Source: Vibrio thalassae
GTDB taxonomy: Bacteria; Pseudomonadota; Gammaproteobacteria; Enterobacterales; Vibrionaceae
Direction: 5' to 3'
Assembly: GCF_900089835.1 (NCBI RefSeq)
Contig: NZ_OANU01000041.1
Span: 1 to 43,803 of the forward strand
Length of the DNA stretch: 43,803 bases
In this document: positions 8,079-17,335 of the stretch, piece by piece
Numbering within the stretch: the stretch's first letter is position 1
How the letters are laid out: the number at the start of each line of letters is the position of its first letter
Translations under genes and position numbers: made by a program
Notes under the pieces: generated by a model
Database searches by the model: none
Told to the model about the DNA's origin: nothing
Seen by the model: the letters and a program-made list of their open reading frames with translations, nothing else

Positions 8079-8423
8079 TTAAGCCATACTAACGTTGTTA
8101 AAAACGCTCTGTTCGAGTTTGTTGAGACGTTGATACAGATGCACTGTTTCGTGAGCACTTTCTATTGCTTGTATGGTGGTCATCAAATGGTCTTGAGCAT
8201 GAACCATCACTAGTGTGACCGGGATTTTACCTTCACCTTCATCGGCGCCTATTAATTCCGTTTGAACTAAATGAGCTTGACGAATTGCTTCATCTGCTTG
8301 ATCTAGGTAGCTTTGTGCTTGTTCAAACTGTCCGTTACGGGCACTTTTAATAGATTCCATGGATAGACTTCTCGCTTCACCTGCATTGCAGATTAAGCCC
8401 ATGATGGTGATCTCAAGATCCAT
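8079..8423 (-). CDS. PTS lactose/cellobiose-type EIIA component
   Basis: This 114-residue all-helical protein has the Lac/Chb-family IIA signature LVMVHAQDHLM, with His75 and His79. A His in this motif is the phosphorylation site that receives phosphate from HPr. Length and the N-terminal pattern (MGLICNAGEARSLSMESIKSA) match IIA-Lac/IIA-Chb proteins. An AGGGG ribosome-binding sequence precedes the ATG. It lies 15 bases after the IIB gene, forming a IIB-IIA unit divergent from the IIC gene. The IIA class suggests a beta-linked disaccharide substrate, not a monosaccharide. Confidence 0.92.
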   Translation of the reverse strand: MDLEITIMGLICNAGEARSLSMESIKSARNGQFEQAQSYLDQADEAIRQAHLVQTELIGADEGEGKIPVTLVMVHAQDHLMTTIQAIESAHETVHLYQRLNKLEQSVFNNVSMA

Positions 8424-8438
8424 ATTTGATACCCCTAA

Positions 8439-8750
8439 TTAAGCTGTTTCACTGAGTGCTTCAATGGCTGTTGCCAGAACTTTCTCACCGCGCATTGCAC
8501 CGTAATCCATAGGATTGATCGCTAGGACTTTCTTGCCTTGCTCTGCCGCCAAGGCTGCAAATTCTTGTTGGCGGAATTTCACTTGTGGACCAAGTAAGAA
8601 CACATCCCAGTCGGCTAGCTTAGTTTCGAATTCAGCAATTGGCACAGCCAATATTTCAGCGTCAATAGATTGGTTTTTAGCAGCTTCTTCCATTTTTTTT
8701 ACTAGGATAGAGGTCGACATTCCCGCCGAACATAGCAATAGAATTTTCAT
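8439..8750 (-). CDS. PTS lactose/cellobiose-type EIIB component
   Basis: This roughly 103-residue protein begins MKILLLCSAGMSTSILVKKM, with Cys7 as the phosphorylated cysteine of the IIB-Lac/Chb P-loop. I chose the ATG at 8748-8750 over an upstream in-frame start at 8774 because it has an AGGAGA ribosome-binding sequence at good spacing and the family begins right at this strand. A GntR-type operator (8800-8815) lies about 50 bases upstream. IIB passes phosphate from IIA to the sugar bound in IIC. The IIB-IIA unit diverges from IIC and GH1, and both arms carry the same operator type. Confidence 0.93.
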   Translation of the reverse strand: MKILLLCSAGMSTSILVKKMEEAAKNQSIDAEILAVPIAEFETKLADWDVFLLGPQVKFRQQEFAALAAEQGKKVLAINPMDYGAMRGEKVLATAIEALSETA

Positions 8751-8799
8751 CGTTGTTTCTCCTGTTATTGACACTTATTTGTGTTTTTTGTTATCCCTA

Positions 8800-8815
8800 G
8801 TGTTACGGGTAACTA
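8800..8815. promoter_or_regulatory. GntR-type operator upstream of IIB
   Basis: GTTACGGGTAAC at 8802-8813 is a near-perfect palindrome of the form GTTAC-N2-GTAAC, flanked to give AGTGTTAC...GTAACTAT. It fits the E. coli GntR consensus as I recall it (ATGTTA-N4-TAACAT). It lies about 50 bases before the IIB start. Confidence 0.65.
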
Positions 8816-8932
8816 TTTATTCGGCAATACGTGATCTGTCAAAAGTGTTATCTAGCTCAAATTTGATGAGTAATTAGGCTTTTTTTCGTGCTCAAGCTAA
8901 CAATTATCCGGATTTTTCTTTGTTTTCTAGTT

Positions 8933-8960
8933 TTGTTACCCGTAATGTTACCCGTAACAA
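8933..8960. promoter_or_regulatory. Tandem overlapping GntR-type operators upstream of IIC
   Basis: Two copies of GTTACCCGTAAY lie head to tail with a 12-bp shift, at 8935-8946 and 8947-8958. The second is a complete GTTAC-N2-GTAAC palindrome; the first ends in T. They sit about 35 bases before the chosen IIC start, where a bound repressor would block transcription. Confidence 0.7.
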
Positions 8961-8992
8961 ATATGAACGACACGAATGGAAGGGGATACCTC

Positions 8993-10342
8993 GTGCTTAA
9001 TAATGCGTTTACAGAAAAGCTCAATTACTGGGCAGGCTGGTTTACCAGCTTGAAATACGTGATGGCTATCAAACAAGCGTTTGTCATGCTGATGCCAGTC
9101 ATTATCGTTGGTGCGTTTGGCGTACTGATTTCTAACATGGTTATGGGTACTCAGTCAGGTCTTGCTGCTTTTGAAACCTTTGCCTTTTTGGCTGAATACC
9201 GTCCAATCATGGGTCAAATAAACTATGCGACACTGAACTTCTTGACCATCGGGGCCATCTTTATGATTGGTCTTGAGCTTGGCAAGCTTAATGGTCAAGT
9301 TAACGCTTACTCGGGTTTGCTTGCGGTTATCTGTTTCGTAGCGGTCATTCCAACTACCTATGAAGTGGTTGTAGCAGGTGAAGCGTTTGAAGTGAGTAAT
9401 GTTATTGCTCGCCAATATACCGACACTAAAGGCTTATTCTTGGGTATGTTTATCGCAATCCTATCGGTTGAGGTATACAGCAAGCTTTTGAAAGTTAACG
9501 CTTTACAAATCAAGATGCCTGATTCTGTGCCGCCAAATGTGGCGAACTCGTTCTCGGCATTGCTGCCATCGATCATTACCGTTACTGCGATTGCTACGTT
9601 TGGTTTCGCATTCTACGAGATTTCGGGAATGACGCTTTATGATGCAACGTACGCAGCGATTCAACGTCCGCTTGAAGGGGCTATCCAAAGTCTACCTGGT
9701 GTGCTTTTACTGATGTTCCTAGCTCAGGTTTTCTGGGTAGTGGGTATTCACGGAAACCAAATGATCAAGCCACTACGTGAGCCGCTGCTGCTTGGTGCGA
9801 TTGCCGCAAATATGACAGCTTATGAAAACGGGGAAGAAATTCCGAACATCATTACGATGCCTTTCTGGGACATCTACATGAGTATCGGCGGTTCAGGTGT
9901 CACGATTGGTCTACTTGTTGCAGTCTTCTTAGTATGTAAGAAACGTAAAGATATGCGCGAGATTGCCAAGCTTTCTGTCGGTCCAGGTGCATTCAACATC
10001 AACGAGCCAGTGGTGTTTGGTATGCCTATCATGCTCAACCCGATTCTAGCGATTCCATTCATTATTACACCGCTAATTACCGGGATGATTGGTTACTACG
10101 CAACGGCGATTGGTTTTGCTGGTAAGGCTGTGGTGATGATTCCTTGGACCTGTCCACCGATTCTGAGCTCATGGTTGGCGACAGGTGGTTCGCTTGGTGC
10201 AGTGGTGACTCAGATAGCTTGTATTGTTACCTCGATTCTCATCTACCTACCTTTTGTCAAAGTGTGTGAGAACCAGTTCAAAGAGCAGCTCGATAATCTA
10301 GAAAGCGAGCAAAAATCGGAAGCGAAAGAAGCGGTAGCTTAA
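8993..10342 (+). CDS. PTS lactose/cellobiose-type EIIC permease
   Basis: This protein of about 449 residues has around ten membrane segments and the signature of the Lac/Cel/Chb IIC family: an N-terminal KQAFVMLMPVIIVGAF, a central GIHGNQMI, and GAFNINEPVVFGMPIMLNP. I chose the GTG at 8993 because GGAAGGGG at 8978-8985 is an excellent Shine-Dalgarno. The open frame extends to 8888, but that would put the tandem operators inside the gene. IIC forms the sugar channel. It is separated from IIB/IIA by the divergent promoter region and co-transcribed with the GH1 enzyme ten bases downstream. Confidence 0.9.
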   Translation: MLNNAFTEKLNYWAGWFTSLKYVMAIKQAFVMLMPVIIVGAFGVLISNMVMGTQSGLAAFETFAFLAEYRPIMGQINYATLNFLTIGAIFMIGLELGKLNGQVNAYSGLLAVICFVAVIPTTYEVVVAGEAFEVSNVIARQYTDTKGLFLGMFIAILSVEVYSKLLKVNALQIKMPDSVPPNVANSFSALLPSIITVTAIATFGFAFYEISGMTLYDATYAAIQRPLEGAIQSLPGVLLLMFLAQVFWVVGIHGNQMIKPLREPLLLGAIAANMTAYENGEEIPNIITMPFWDIYMSIGGSGVTIGLLVAVFLVCKKRKDMREIAKLSVGPGAFNINEPVVFGMPIMLNPILAIPFIITPLITGMIGYYATAIGFAGKAVVMIPWTCPPILSSWLATGGSLGAVVTQIACIVTSILIYLPFVKVCENQFKEQLDNLESEQKSEAKEAVA

Positions 10343-10351
10343 GGACGCATA

Positions 10352-11779
10352 ATGACTCAATACGCTATGAAGTTTCCTGAAGGTTTTATTCTTGGTGCAG
10401 CAGCGTCTGCATGGCAAACCGAAGGTTGGAGTGGTAAGAAAGATAGCCAAGATTCTTATATTGATGCTTGGTACAAGAACGACCGAAAAGTCTGGCATAA
10501 CGGCTATGGGCCAGCTGTCGCGACTGATTTCTACAACCGTTATGTTGAAGATATTGACCTCATGCAGGTGGTGGGTTTAACCCACTACCGCAGTTCCATC
10601 AACTGGTCTCGATTTATGCTTGATTATGAGCAAGGGATTGTCGATGAAGAGTATGCAGGCTACGTTGATAAGGTCATTGATACCATGCTTGCGAAAGGTA
10701 TCGAGCCGATGTTCTGCTTGGAGCATTATGAGCTACCCGCTTATTTGCTCGAACATTACGGTGGCTGGAGTTCGCCTAAAGTGGTCGATATGTTTGTTCA
10801 CTACGCGGAGGAAGTGTTCAAGCGTTACGCTCATAAGGTGAAGTACTGGTTTAGTTTCAATGAGCCTATCGTGGTGCAAACCCGAGTGTATCTTGATGCG
10901 ATTCGATACCCATACGAGCAAGACACTAATAAGTGGATGGTGTGGAATCATGCCAAAAACTTAGCGACGGCGAAAATTGTTAAAGCCTACCGCGAGCACG
11001 GCTATGATGGAAAAATCGGTGTGGTGCTAAATCCTGAAGTGACCTATCCACGCTCTAGTGCGGTGCACGACAAGCGCGCGGCTGAAATCTACGATTTGTT
11101 CTACAATCGTGTGTTTTTGGACCCGGCTATCAAAGGAGAATATCCGGCGGAGTTGTTAACGTTATTGAGAGGCAATGGCATTGACTTCGCACCAACGGAA
11201 GAAGACCTTGCGATCATCAAACATAATACTGTGGACTTTATTGGAGCCAACCTCTATTACCCACACAGAGTGAAAGCGCCGGAAGCGGAATGGCCAACGC
11301 ACGTGCCGTTTCATCCGAAAAAGTACTTTAGCGGCTTTGACTTACCGGGTAGAGAAATGAACTTCTCACGAGGTTGGGAGATCGATCCGGCTATTGTTTA
11401 TGATATGGCAATGCGCATTAAAAATGAGTACGGCAATATCGAGTGGATCTTGAGTGAAAACGGTATGGGCATTGAAAATGAAGCTGAGTTCAAAGATGAA
11501 GAAGGCCAGATTCAAGATGACTACCGTATTGATTTTATCTCAAGGCACTTGTTCCATTTGCTAAGAGCGATAGAAGACGGCGCAAACTGTAGAGGCTACA
11601 TGCTTTGGGCGTTCACGGACAATGTCTCACCTATGAATGCTTTCAAGAACCGCTATGGCTTGGTAGAGATTGATCTCGAAGACAATCGCAACCGTCGGGT
11701 GAAAAAATCCGGCCAATGGTATAAAACCTTGTCTGAGACTCGATGTCTAGATATCGATCTGGATGATGAGTACCGCTAA
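10352..11779 (+). CDS. GH1 6-phospho-beta-glycosidase (first copy)
   Basis: This 475-residue glycoside hydrolase family 1 enzyme has acid/base Glu171 in the motif FSFNEP, nucleophile Glu369 in LSENGMG, and a C-terminal KKSGQWYK that matches the phosphate-binding region of 6-phospho-glycosidases. It should cleave the 6'-phosphorylated beta-disaccharide delivered by the PTS to glucose-6-phosphate plus an aglycone. It lies ten bases after IIC with an AAGGA ribosome-binding sequence and ends before a clear terminator. It is clearly different from the second GH1 at 15617: the N-terminus has WQTEGW here and NQAEGG there. The two probably differ in aglycone preference. Confidence 0.9.
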   Translation: MTQYAMKFPEGFILGAAASAWQTEGWSGKKDSQDSYIDAWYKNDRKVWHNGYGPAVATDFYNRYVEDIDLMQVVGLTHYRSSINWSRFMLDYEQGIVDEEYAGYVDKVIDTMLAKGIEPMFCLEHYELPAYLLEHYGGWSSPKVVDMFVHYAEEVFKRYAHKVKYWFSFNEPIVVQTRVYLDAIRYPYEQDTNKWMVWNHAKNLATAKIVKAYREHGYDGKIGVVLNPEVTYPRSSAVHDKRAAEIYDLFYNRVFLDPAIKGEYPAELLTLLRGNGIDFAPTEEDLAIIKHNTVDFIGANLYYPHRVKAPEAEWPTHVPFHPKKYFSGFDLPGREMNFSRGWEIDPAIVYDMAMRIKNEYGNIEWILSENGMGIENEAEFKDEEGQIQDDYRIDFISRHLFHLLRAIEDGANCRGYMLWAFTDNVSPMNAFKNRYGLVEIDLEDNRNRRVKKSGQWYKTLSETRCLDIDLDDEYR

Positions 11780-11789
11780 ACCCTAATAT

Positions 11790-11820
11790 CGGCGAGTTTA
11801 CATACTCGCCGTTCTTTTCT
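11790..11820 (+). terminator. Intrinsic terminator after IIC-GH1
   Basis: An 8-bp GC-rich stem (CGGCGAGT/ACTCGCCG, 11790-11811) with a six-base loop is followed by TTCTTTTCT. It ends the IIC-GH1 transcript before the repressor gene, which therefore has its own promoter. Confidence 0.8.
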
Positions 11821-11942
11821 CCCAATTTTGTTTGCCCTGCCTAATATTACTAGCTATCTATTTGAATCTGATATAAAAATCGTTATTCTTCAACCTTCCC
11901 TACCTAGAGATTTGGATAACCGTTAGTTCATTAACAGCAAAA

Positions 11943-11957
11943 ATGTTACAGTAACAT
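11943..11957. promoter_or_regulatory. Shortened GntR-type operator before the repressor gene
   Basis: ATGTTACAGTAACAT is a perfect palindrome around a single central base, with one base fewer in the centre than the other operators. It lies 26 bases before the repressor start and suggests autoregulation, perhaps with weaker binding. Confidence 0.6.
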
Positions 11958-11982
11958 TCACTACTACTTGAGAATTCGTTGA

Positions 11983-12990
11983 ATGACTATGGAAGCAAAA
12001 CGTTCACGCCCAACTTTGCAAGATATTGCTGATAGAGTGGGTATCACTAAAATGACGGTAAGTCGCTACATGCGCAATCCAGATTCGGTCGCCCAAGCGA
12101 CTCGCGATAAAATCGCTCAAGTGGTTGAAGAACTTGGCTATATTCATAATCGAACGCCTGCAATGCTGTCAAAGTCATCAAGTAAAGCGATTGGTATACT
12201 GTTGCCTTCATTGTCTAACCAAGTATTTTCTAGCTTCGCGCAAGGTGTTGAGAATGTGACTAACCTCAATGGTTACGATACCTTGATCGCTCACTACAGC
12301 TACGATCGTGATGTGGAAGAAAAGAAAATCGAATCTTTTCTTTCTTATCAAGTAGATGGTCTAATTTTGACGGACACCAATCATACCGAGCGCACGCTGC
12401 AAATGATAAAAACCGCAGGTATTCCTGTGGTAGAAGCCATGGATTTACCGGTTAATCCTATTGATATGGCGGTCGGTTTGGACCATATGCAGGCGGCTTA
12501 TGACGTGGTGACGCAAATGATAGCTAAAGGCAAGCGTAACATTGCTTATTTTGGTGCTCGCCTAGATACCCGAACTCAGCTACGTATGCACGGCTATGAT
12601 AAAGCGGTCACTGAGGCAGGGCTGGAACCTCTGCACGTATTAACCAAAGAGCACTCTAGTTTTGCTTTGGGTAGTACTTTGCTCGACAAAGCTCTGCTGA
12701 TTCAACCAGAGCTTGATGGCGTATTCTGCACCAACGATGATATTGCGATTGGTACTATTATGGCGTGTCGTGCTAAGCAACAACGAGTTCCTGAGGACAT
12801 CAGCGTCGTTGGTTTTAACGCTCTGGATATGGGTAAAGTGATTAGCCCAACCTTGGCAAGTATTGATACACCACGATTTGAGATTGGGAAAAAGAGCGCC
12901 GAGTTATTGCTATCGGCGCTATCAGGAGCCCCAAGCGAGCAAAAAGTTTTTGATATGGGCTTTACGATTATTGAGGGAGAGAGTCTCTAA
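11983..12990 (+). CDS. gntR: LacI-family repressor, GntR (gluconate) type
   Basis: This 335-residue regulator has an N-terminal LacI helix-turn-helix (RPTLQDIADRVGITKMTVSRYMRNP) and a periplasmic-binding-protein-like effector domain. Both parts resemble E. coli GntR along the whole length as I recall it: the recognition helix TKMTVSR is the same, and IGILLPSLSNQVF, VEEKKIESFLSYQVDGLILT and LDGVFCTNDDIAIG have clear counterparts. GntR represses gntK and related genes and is released by gluconate. Six operators of the expected type lie before IIB, IIC, this gene and the gntK/GH1 gap. The effector here is probably gluconate or a gluconate derivative. The gene is convergent with edd. Confidence 0.85.
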   Translation: MTMEAKRSRPTLQDIADRVGITKMTVSRYMRNPDSVAQATRDKIAQVVEELGYIHNRTPAMLSKSSSKAIGILLPSLSNQVFSSFAQGVENVTNLNGYDTLIAHYSYDRDVEEKKIESFLSYQVDGLILTDTNHTERTLQMIKTAGIPVVEAMDLPVNPIDMAVGLDHMQAAYDVVTQMIAKGKRNIAYFGARLDTRTQLRMHGYDKAVTEAGLEPLHVLTKEHSSFALGSTLLDKALLIQPELDGVFCTNDDIAIGTIMACRAKQQRVPEDISVVGFNALDMGKVISPTLASIDTPRFEIGKKSAELLLSALSGAPSEQKVFDMGFTIIEGESL

Positions 12991-13045
12991 CTCAAGATCT
13001 CGCCTTAATGAAAACTCGGGGGTAGGCTCGCGGGGTCAACATGGT

Positions 13046-14860
13046 TTAGTCGACAAAGAGGAAACTCGCTCCTCGGTCTGCTGCTGAGACGTTCTGGCGA
13101 CAAGTTGCAAACAGATCTCTGCCCCAAGTCTGTTGATAGATTTCGGCATCATGAGCCTCTAGAGGGCGACTCTCGATACCTTCGAACACTTTGAGTTCTC
13201 CACGGTGGCAATCTAATCGAACCCTATCGCCATCTTGTATACGTGCAATGTTCCCGCCTCTCAGGGCTTCTGGCGATACATGAATCGCTGCGGGGATTTT
13301 CCCTGACGCGCCAGACAGCCGACCATCGGTCACCAAGGCGACGTTAAAACCTTTATTTTGGATATTGCCAAGCAATGGCATCAATTTATGCAGCTCAGGC
13401 ATGCCGTTAGCTGCTGGGCCATTAAAACGCACGACGACCACGCAGTCGCACTCGAGTTCGCCTCGCTGATAGGCTGCTTCCACTTGACTCTGATCGTTAA
13501 ATACTTTGGCTGGTGCTTCGATAATCTGGTGCTCTGGTTTTACCGCCGACACTTTAACGATAGCTTGCCCTAAGTTACCTGATACTTGCTTTAACCCGCC
13601 CGTTTTTTGGTAATACTGCTTGTCATTAGCGATGACCTCAGGGTTTTTCGTCCCATTAGAGCGTAACCAAGTGAGGACCTGATCATCAGATTGAGTGTCT
13701 AATTGTGGGTAGCAAAGTTGATCTTCAAAACGGCCAAATGCCGTCACGGTATCGCGATGCAGTAACCCTTGCTGGTTGAGCCTGGTTAATAGAGCAGGGA
13801 CACCGCCCGCTGCATGAAATGCATTGATATCACTGGTGCCATTCGGGTAAATATTGACGACCAGAGGTACGATGTCGGAAAGATCGTTGATGTCTTGCCA
13901 AGTTAGTAGCAAGCCTGCAGCTCGGGCGACGGCAATCATATGAATGCTGTGATTCGTGCTACCACCAGAAGCGAGTAGGGCTACCACACCGTTAATCAAG
14001 TTTTTTGCTGAGACTACGTCACACAATGGGCGATAGCTTGCAGAGCCTGCAATACTACTGGCGATTCTCTTCGCTGCGTCTTGTGTTAAGGCTGTACGAA
14101 GAGGGGAATCTGGTGGTACAAACGCGCTACCGGGTAGCATTAACCCCATGGCTTCAAACACTAATTGATTGGTATTGGCGGTACCAAAGAAGGTACAGGT
14201 ACCACTGCTGTGGTAAGCACGACATTCCATCTCTAGCAGCGAATCTTTCCCAAGCTCTCCAGCGGCGTGTTGTTGGCGAATCGTCACCTTCTCTTCATTA
14301 GAGATTCCCGTTGCCATTGGACCTGCGGGAATAAACGCAGTGGGAAGATGACCATACGCCAGCGCGCCCATTAATTGACCGGGCGCTATCTTGTCGCAAA
14401 TACCAAGCAGCAAGTTACCATCAAACATATTGTGACTGAGTGAGAAGGCGGTGCTTTGGGCGATAAGATCGCGTGAAAACAGCGACATATCCATACCCGG
14501 CTGTCCTTGTGTGACACCGTCGCACATGGCGGGAACACAGCCCGCGACTTGCGCGGTATGGCCTAACGGACTTAACGCTTGTTGGATGAATTCCGGATAA
14601 CCTTCATAGGGCTTATGAGCGCTCAACATGTCGTTGTATGACGAGATGATAGCCAAGTTGGCGCTGGTGTTGTTGAGCAAGGAGTGTTTGTCCGCATCGC
14701 ACGCCGCAGCTACGCCGTGTGCAAGGTTGCCGCACGAGAGTTGCGAGCGCCCTTTGCCTGCTTGTTTTTGCTGCGCAATATTCGCTAAATATTGTTGTCT
14801 TAATAGGGCACTGCGCTGCTCGATACGCTGCGTAACCGCCAGTAAGGTTGTATGAGTCAT
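13046..14860 (-). CDS. edd: 6-phosphogluconate dehydratase
   Basis: This 604-residue protein is the usual length of Edd, which dehydrates 6-phosphogluconate to KDPG in the Entner-Doudoroff pathway. Iron-sulfur ligands are visible as Cys155 (GICDK) and Cys222 ([13 protein letters not shown]), and [25 protein letters not shown] is split over residues 107-131. The C-terminus includes [14 protein letters not shown]. It overlaps gntK by four bases (ATGA), so both are made together. The KDPG aldolase gene (eda) is not in the window and must be elsewhere. It is convergent with the gntR-like gene, with 55 bases between and no clear terminator. Confidence 0.95.
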   Translation of the reverse strand: MTHTTLLAVTQRIEQRSALLRQQYLANIAQQKQAGKGRSQLSCGNLAHGVAAACDADKHSLLNNTSANLAIISSYNDMLSAHKPYEGYPEFIQQALSPLGHTAQVAGCVPAMCDGVTQGQPGMDMSLFSRDLIAQSTAFSLSHNMFDGNLLLGICDKIAPGQLMGALAYGHLPTAFIPAGPMATGISNEEKVTIRQQHAAGELGKDSLLEMECRAYHSSGTCTFFGTANTNQLVFEAMGLMLPGSAFVPPDSPLRTALTQDAAKRIASSIAGSASYRPLCDVVSAKNLINGVVALLASGGSTNHSIHMIAVARAAGLLLTWQDINDLSDIVPLVVNIYPNGTSDINAFHAAGGVPALLTRLNQQGLLHRDTVTAFGRFEDQLCYPQLDTQSDDQVLTWLRSNGTKNPEVIANDKQYYQKTGGLKQVSGNLGQAIVKVSAVKPEHQIIEAPAKVFNDQSQVEAAYQRGELECDCVVVVRFNGPAANGMPELHKLMPLLGNIQNKGFNVALVTDGRLSGASGKIPAAIHVSPEALRGGNIARIQDGDRVRLDCHRGELKVFEGIESRPLEAHDAEIYQQTWGRDLFATCRQNVSAADRGASFLFVD

Positions 14861-15390
14861 GATACAACCTCAAGCGTGGCATTAGATAATTGGCTGCGGA
14901 GATCACGAACAGCGGCGTGAATCACGCGTTCTAGTGGCATGTCGATAGGTATGGTCACGACATCCAATTCACAATCAGGGCGTTCTAGAGCTTCAAACTG
15001 ACTTCGCAGGAGGGAGCCTTTCATAAAATGACCACCGCGCTGGTCAACTCGTTGTCGAATAAGCTCAAACTCACCATCTAAGAACACGAATATCAGATTA
15101 TTGTTACCAAGGCGTAATGTGTCACGATAACGCTTTTTCAGCGCGGAACAGACAATCACGCCATGTTCATTTTTGCGACCCAAACTGTATGCAGCATCAT
15201 TGATGCGCTGTAGCCATGGAGCTCGGTCATCATCGCTTAGCGGTATACCCGCCGCCATCTTGTCGATATTGCTTCTCGGGTGAAGATCATCGCCATCGAT
15301 AAACTTTGCGCCTAATACATCGGCAATCCCTTTGCCCACTGTGCTCTTACCTGAGCCAGAAACTCCCATCACAATAATGCACTTCCCCAA
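14857..15390 (-). CDS. gntK: Gluconokinase
   Basis: This 177-residue kinase has the P-loop GVSGSGKST at residues 9-17, then DGDDLHPRSNIDKM, LSDDDRAPWL, CSALKKRYRD and the GHFMKGSLLRSQFEALE region. These are all typical of thermoresistant gluconokinase. It converts gluconate to 6-phosphogluconate using ATP. It overlaps edd, and the tandem GntR-type operators lie about 77 bases upstream. No gluconate permease gene (gntT/gntP type) is beside it, unlike many gnt loci, which suggests that gluconate arises inside the cell here. Confidence 0.95.
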   Translation of the reverse strand: MGKCIIVMGVSGSGKSTVGKGIADVLGAKFIDGDDLHPRSNIDKMAAGIPLSDDDRAPWLQRINDAAYSLGRKNEHGVIVCSALKKRYRDTLRLGNNNLIFVFLDGEFELIRQRVDQRGGHFMKGSLLRSQFEALERPDCELDVVTIPIDMPLERVIHAAVRDLRSQLSNATLEVVS

Positions 15391-15466
15391 GTTCCCTCCT
15401 CACGAATCAAAATTTGATCCAATCCGCACAATTCAATTAATTCACAAACTGGATTTCATATTATCG

Positions 15467-15496
15467 ATGTTACTGGTAACATGATACCGGTAACTT
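15467..15496. promoter_or_regulatory. Tandem overlapping GntR-type operators between gntK and second GH1
   Basis: ATGTTACTGGTAACAT at 15467-15482 matches the recalled GntR consensus in both half-sites. A second, less perfect copy, ATGATACCGGTAACTT, follows at 15481-15496. The pair lies in the 226-bp divergent gap and could control both gntK-edd and the GH1 gene at 15617. Confidence 0.72.
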
Positions 15497-15607
15497 TTAA
15501 TGTTGTGAACAAGAGCACATCCAGTTAAAAAACTTAATTACAGCCGAAATGAGGCTGGCATAGTGTTGATAACATGCTAGCTCATCGGTTCACGATGTAC
15601 GATTTGA

Positions 15608-17041
<1,434 letters not shown>

Positions 17042-17066
17042 CCTCCGTTTCTCATTGGTGATTATG

Positions 17067-17094
17067 AAGGGGTGCCTCTGTGCATCCCTTTTTT
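17067..17094 (+). terminator. Intrinsic terminator after second GH1
   Basis: AAGGGGTGC pairs with GCATCCCTT (one G-U) around a six-base loop and runs directly into a TTTTTT tract. It ends the GH1 transcript before putA. Confidence 0.82.
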
Positions 17095-17242
17095 GTGTTT
17101 TAAAACTGAGGGGAATGTTTAGCGAGAACGAAACAATATGTTAATTTGGTTGCAGATTGTAACGGCTCATTTTGTCTAACTCGATGTGACCTTGTATTAA
17201 TTTTGTTAATAAGCGTAGAAAACAGCAAAAAGCTCGGAGTTT

Positions 17243-17271
17243 TTGACAAGCAATTCCTTAACACTCAAAAT
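17243..17271 (+). promoter_or_regulatory. Candidate putA promoter
   Basis: A consensus TTGACA (17243-17248) is followed after 17 bases by CAAAAT (4/6 match to TATAAT). The expected start site is near 17278, about 58 bases before the putA ATG. The rest of the gap 17042-17335 holds the terminator and AT-rich sequence. Confidence 0.5.
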
Positions 17272-17335
17272 ACACTGCCTGCCATTGTAGTAGTCCAGTC
17301 GTCTTTTGCGACTGAGTAGAGATTGAGGAACACAC

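Noticed and set aside
8888..8992. N-terminal extension of the PTS IIC frame
   Set aside because: The extension would run across the tandem operators, while GTG 8993 has a strong Shine-Dalgarno and matches the family start.
17160..17215. CRP-like site upstream of putA
   Set aside because: Only one half-site (TGTGA) is visible, and the second half does not match.
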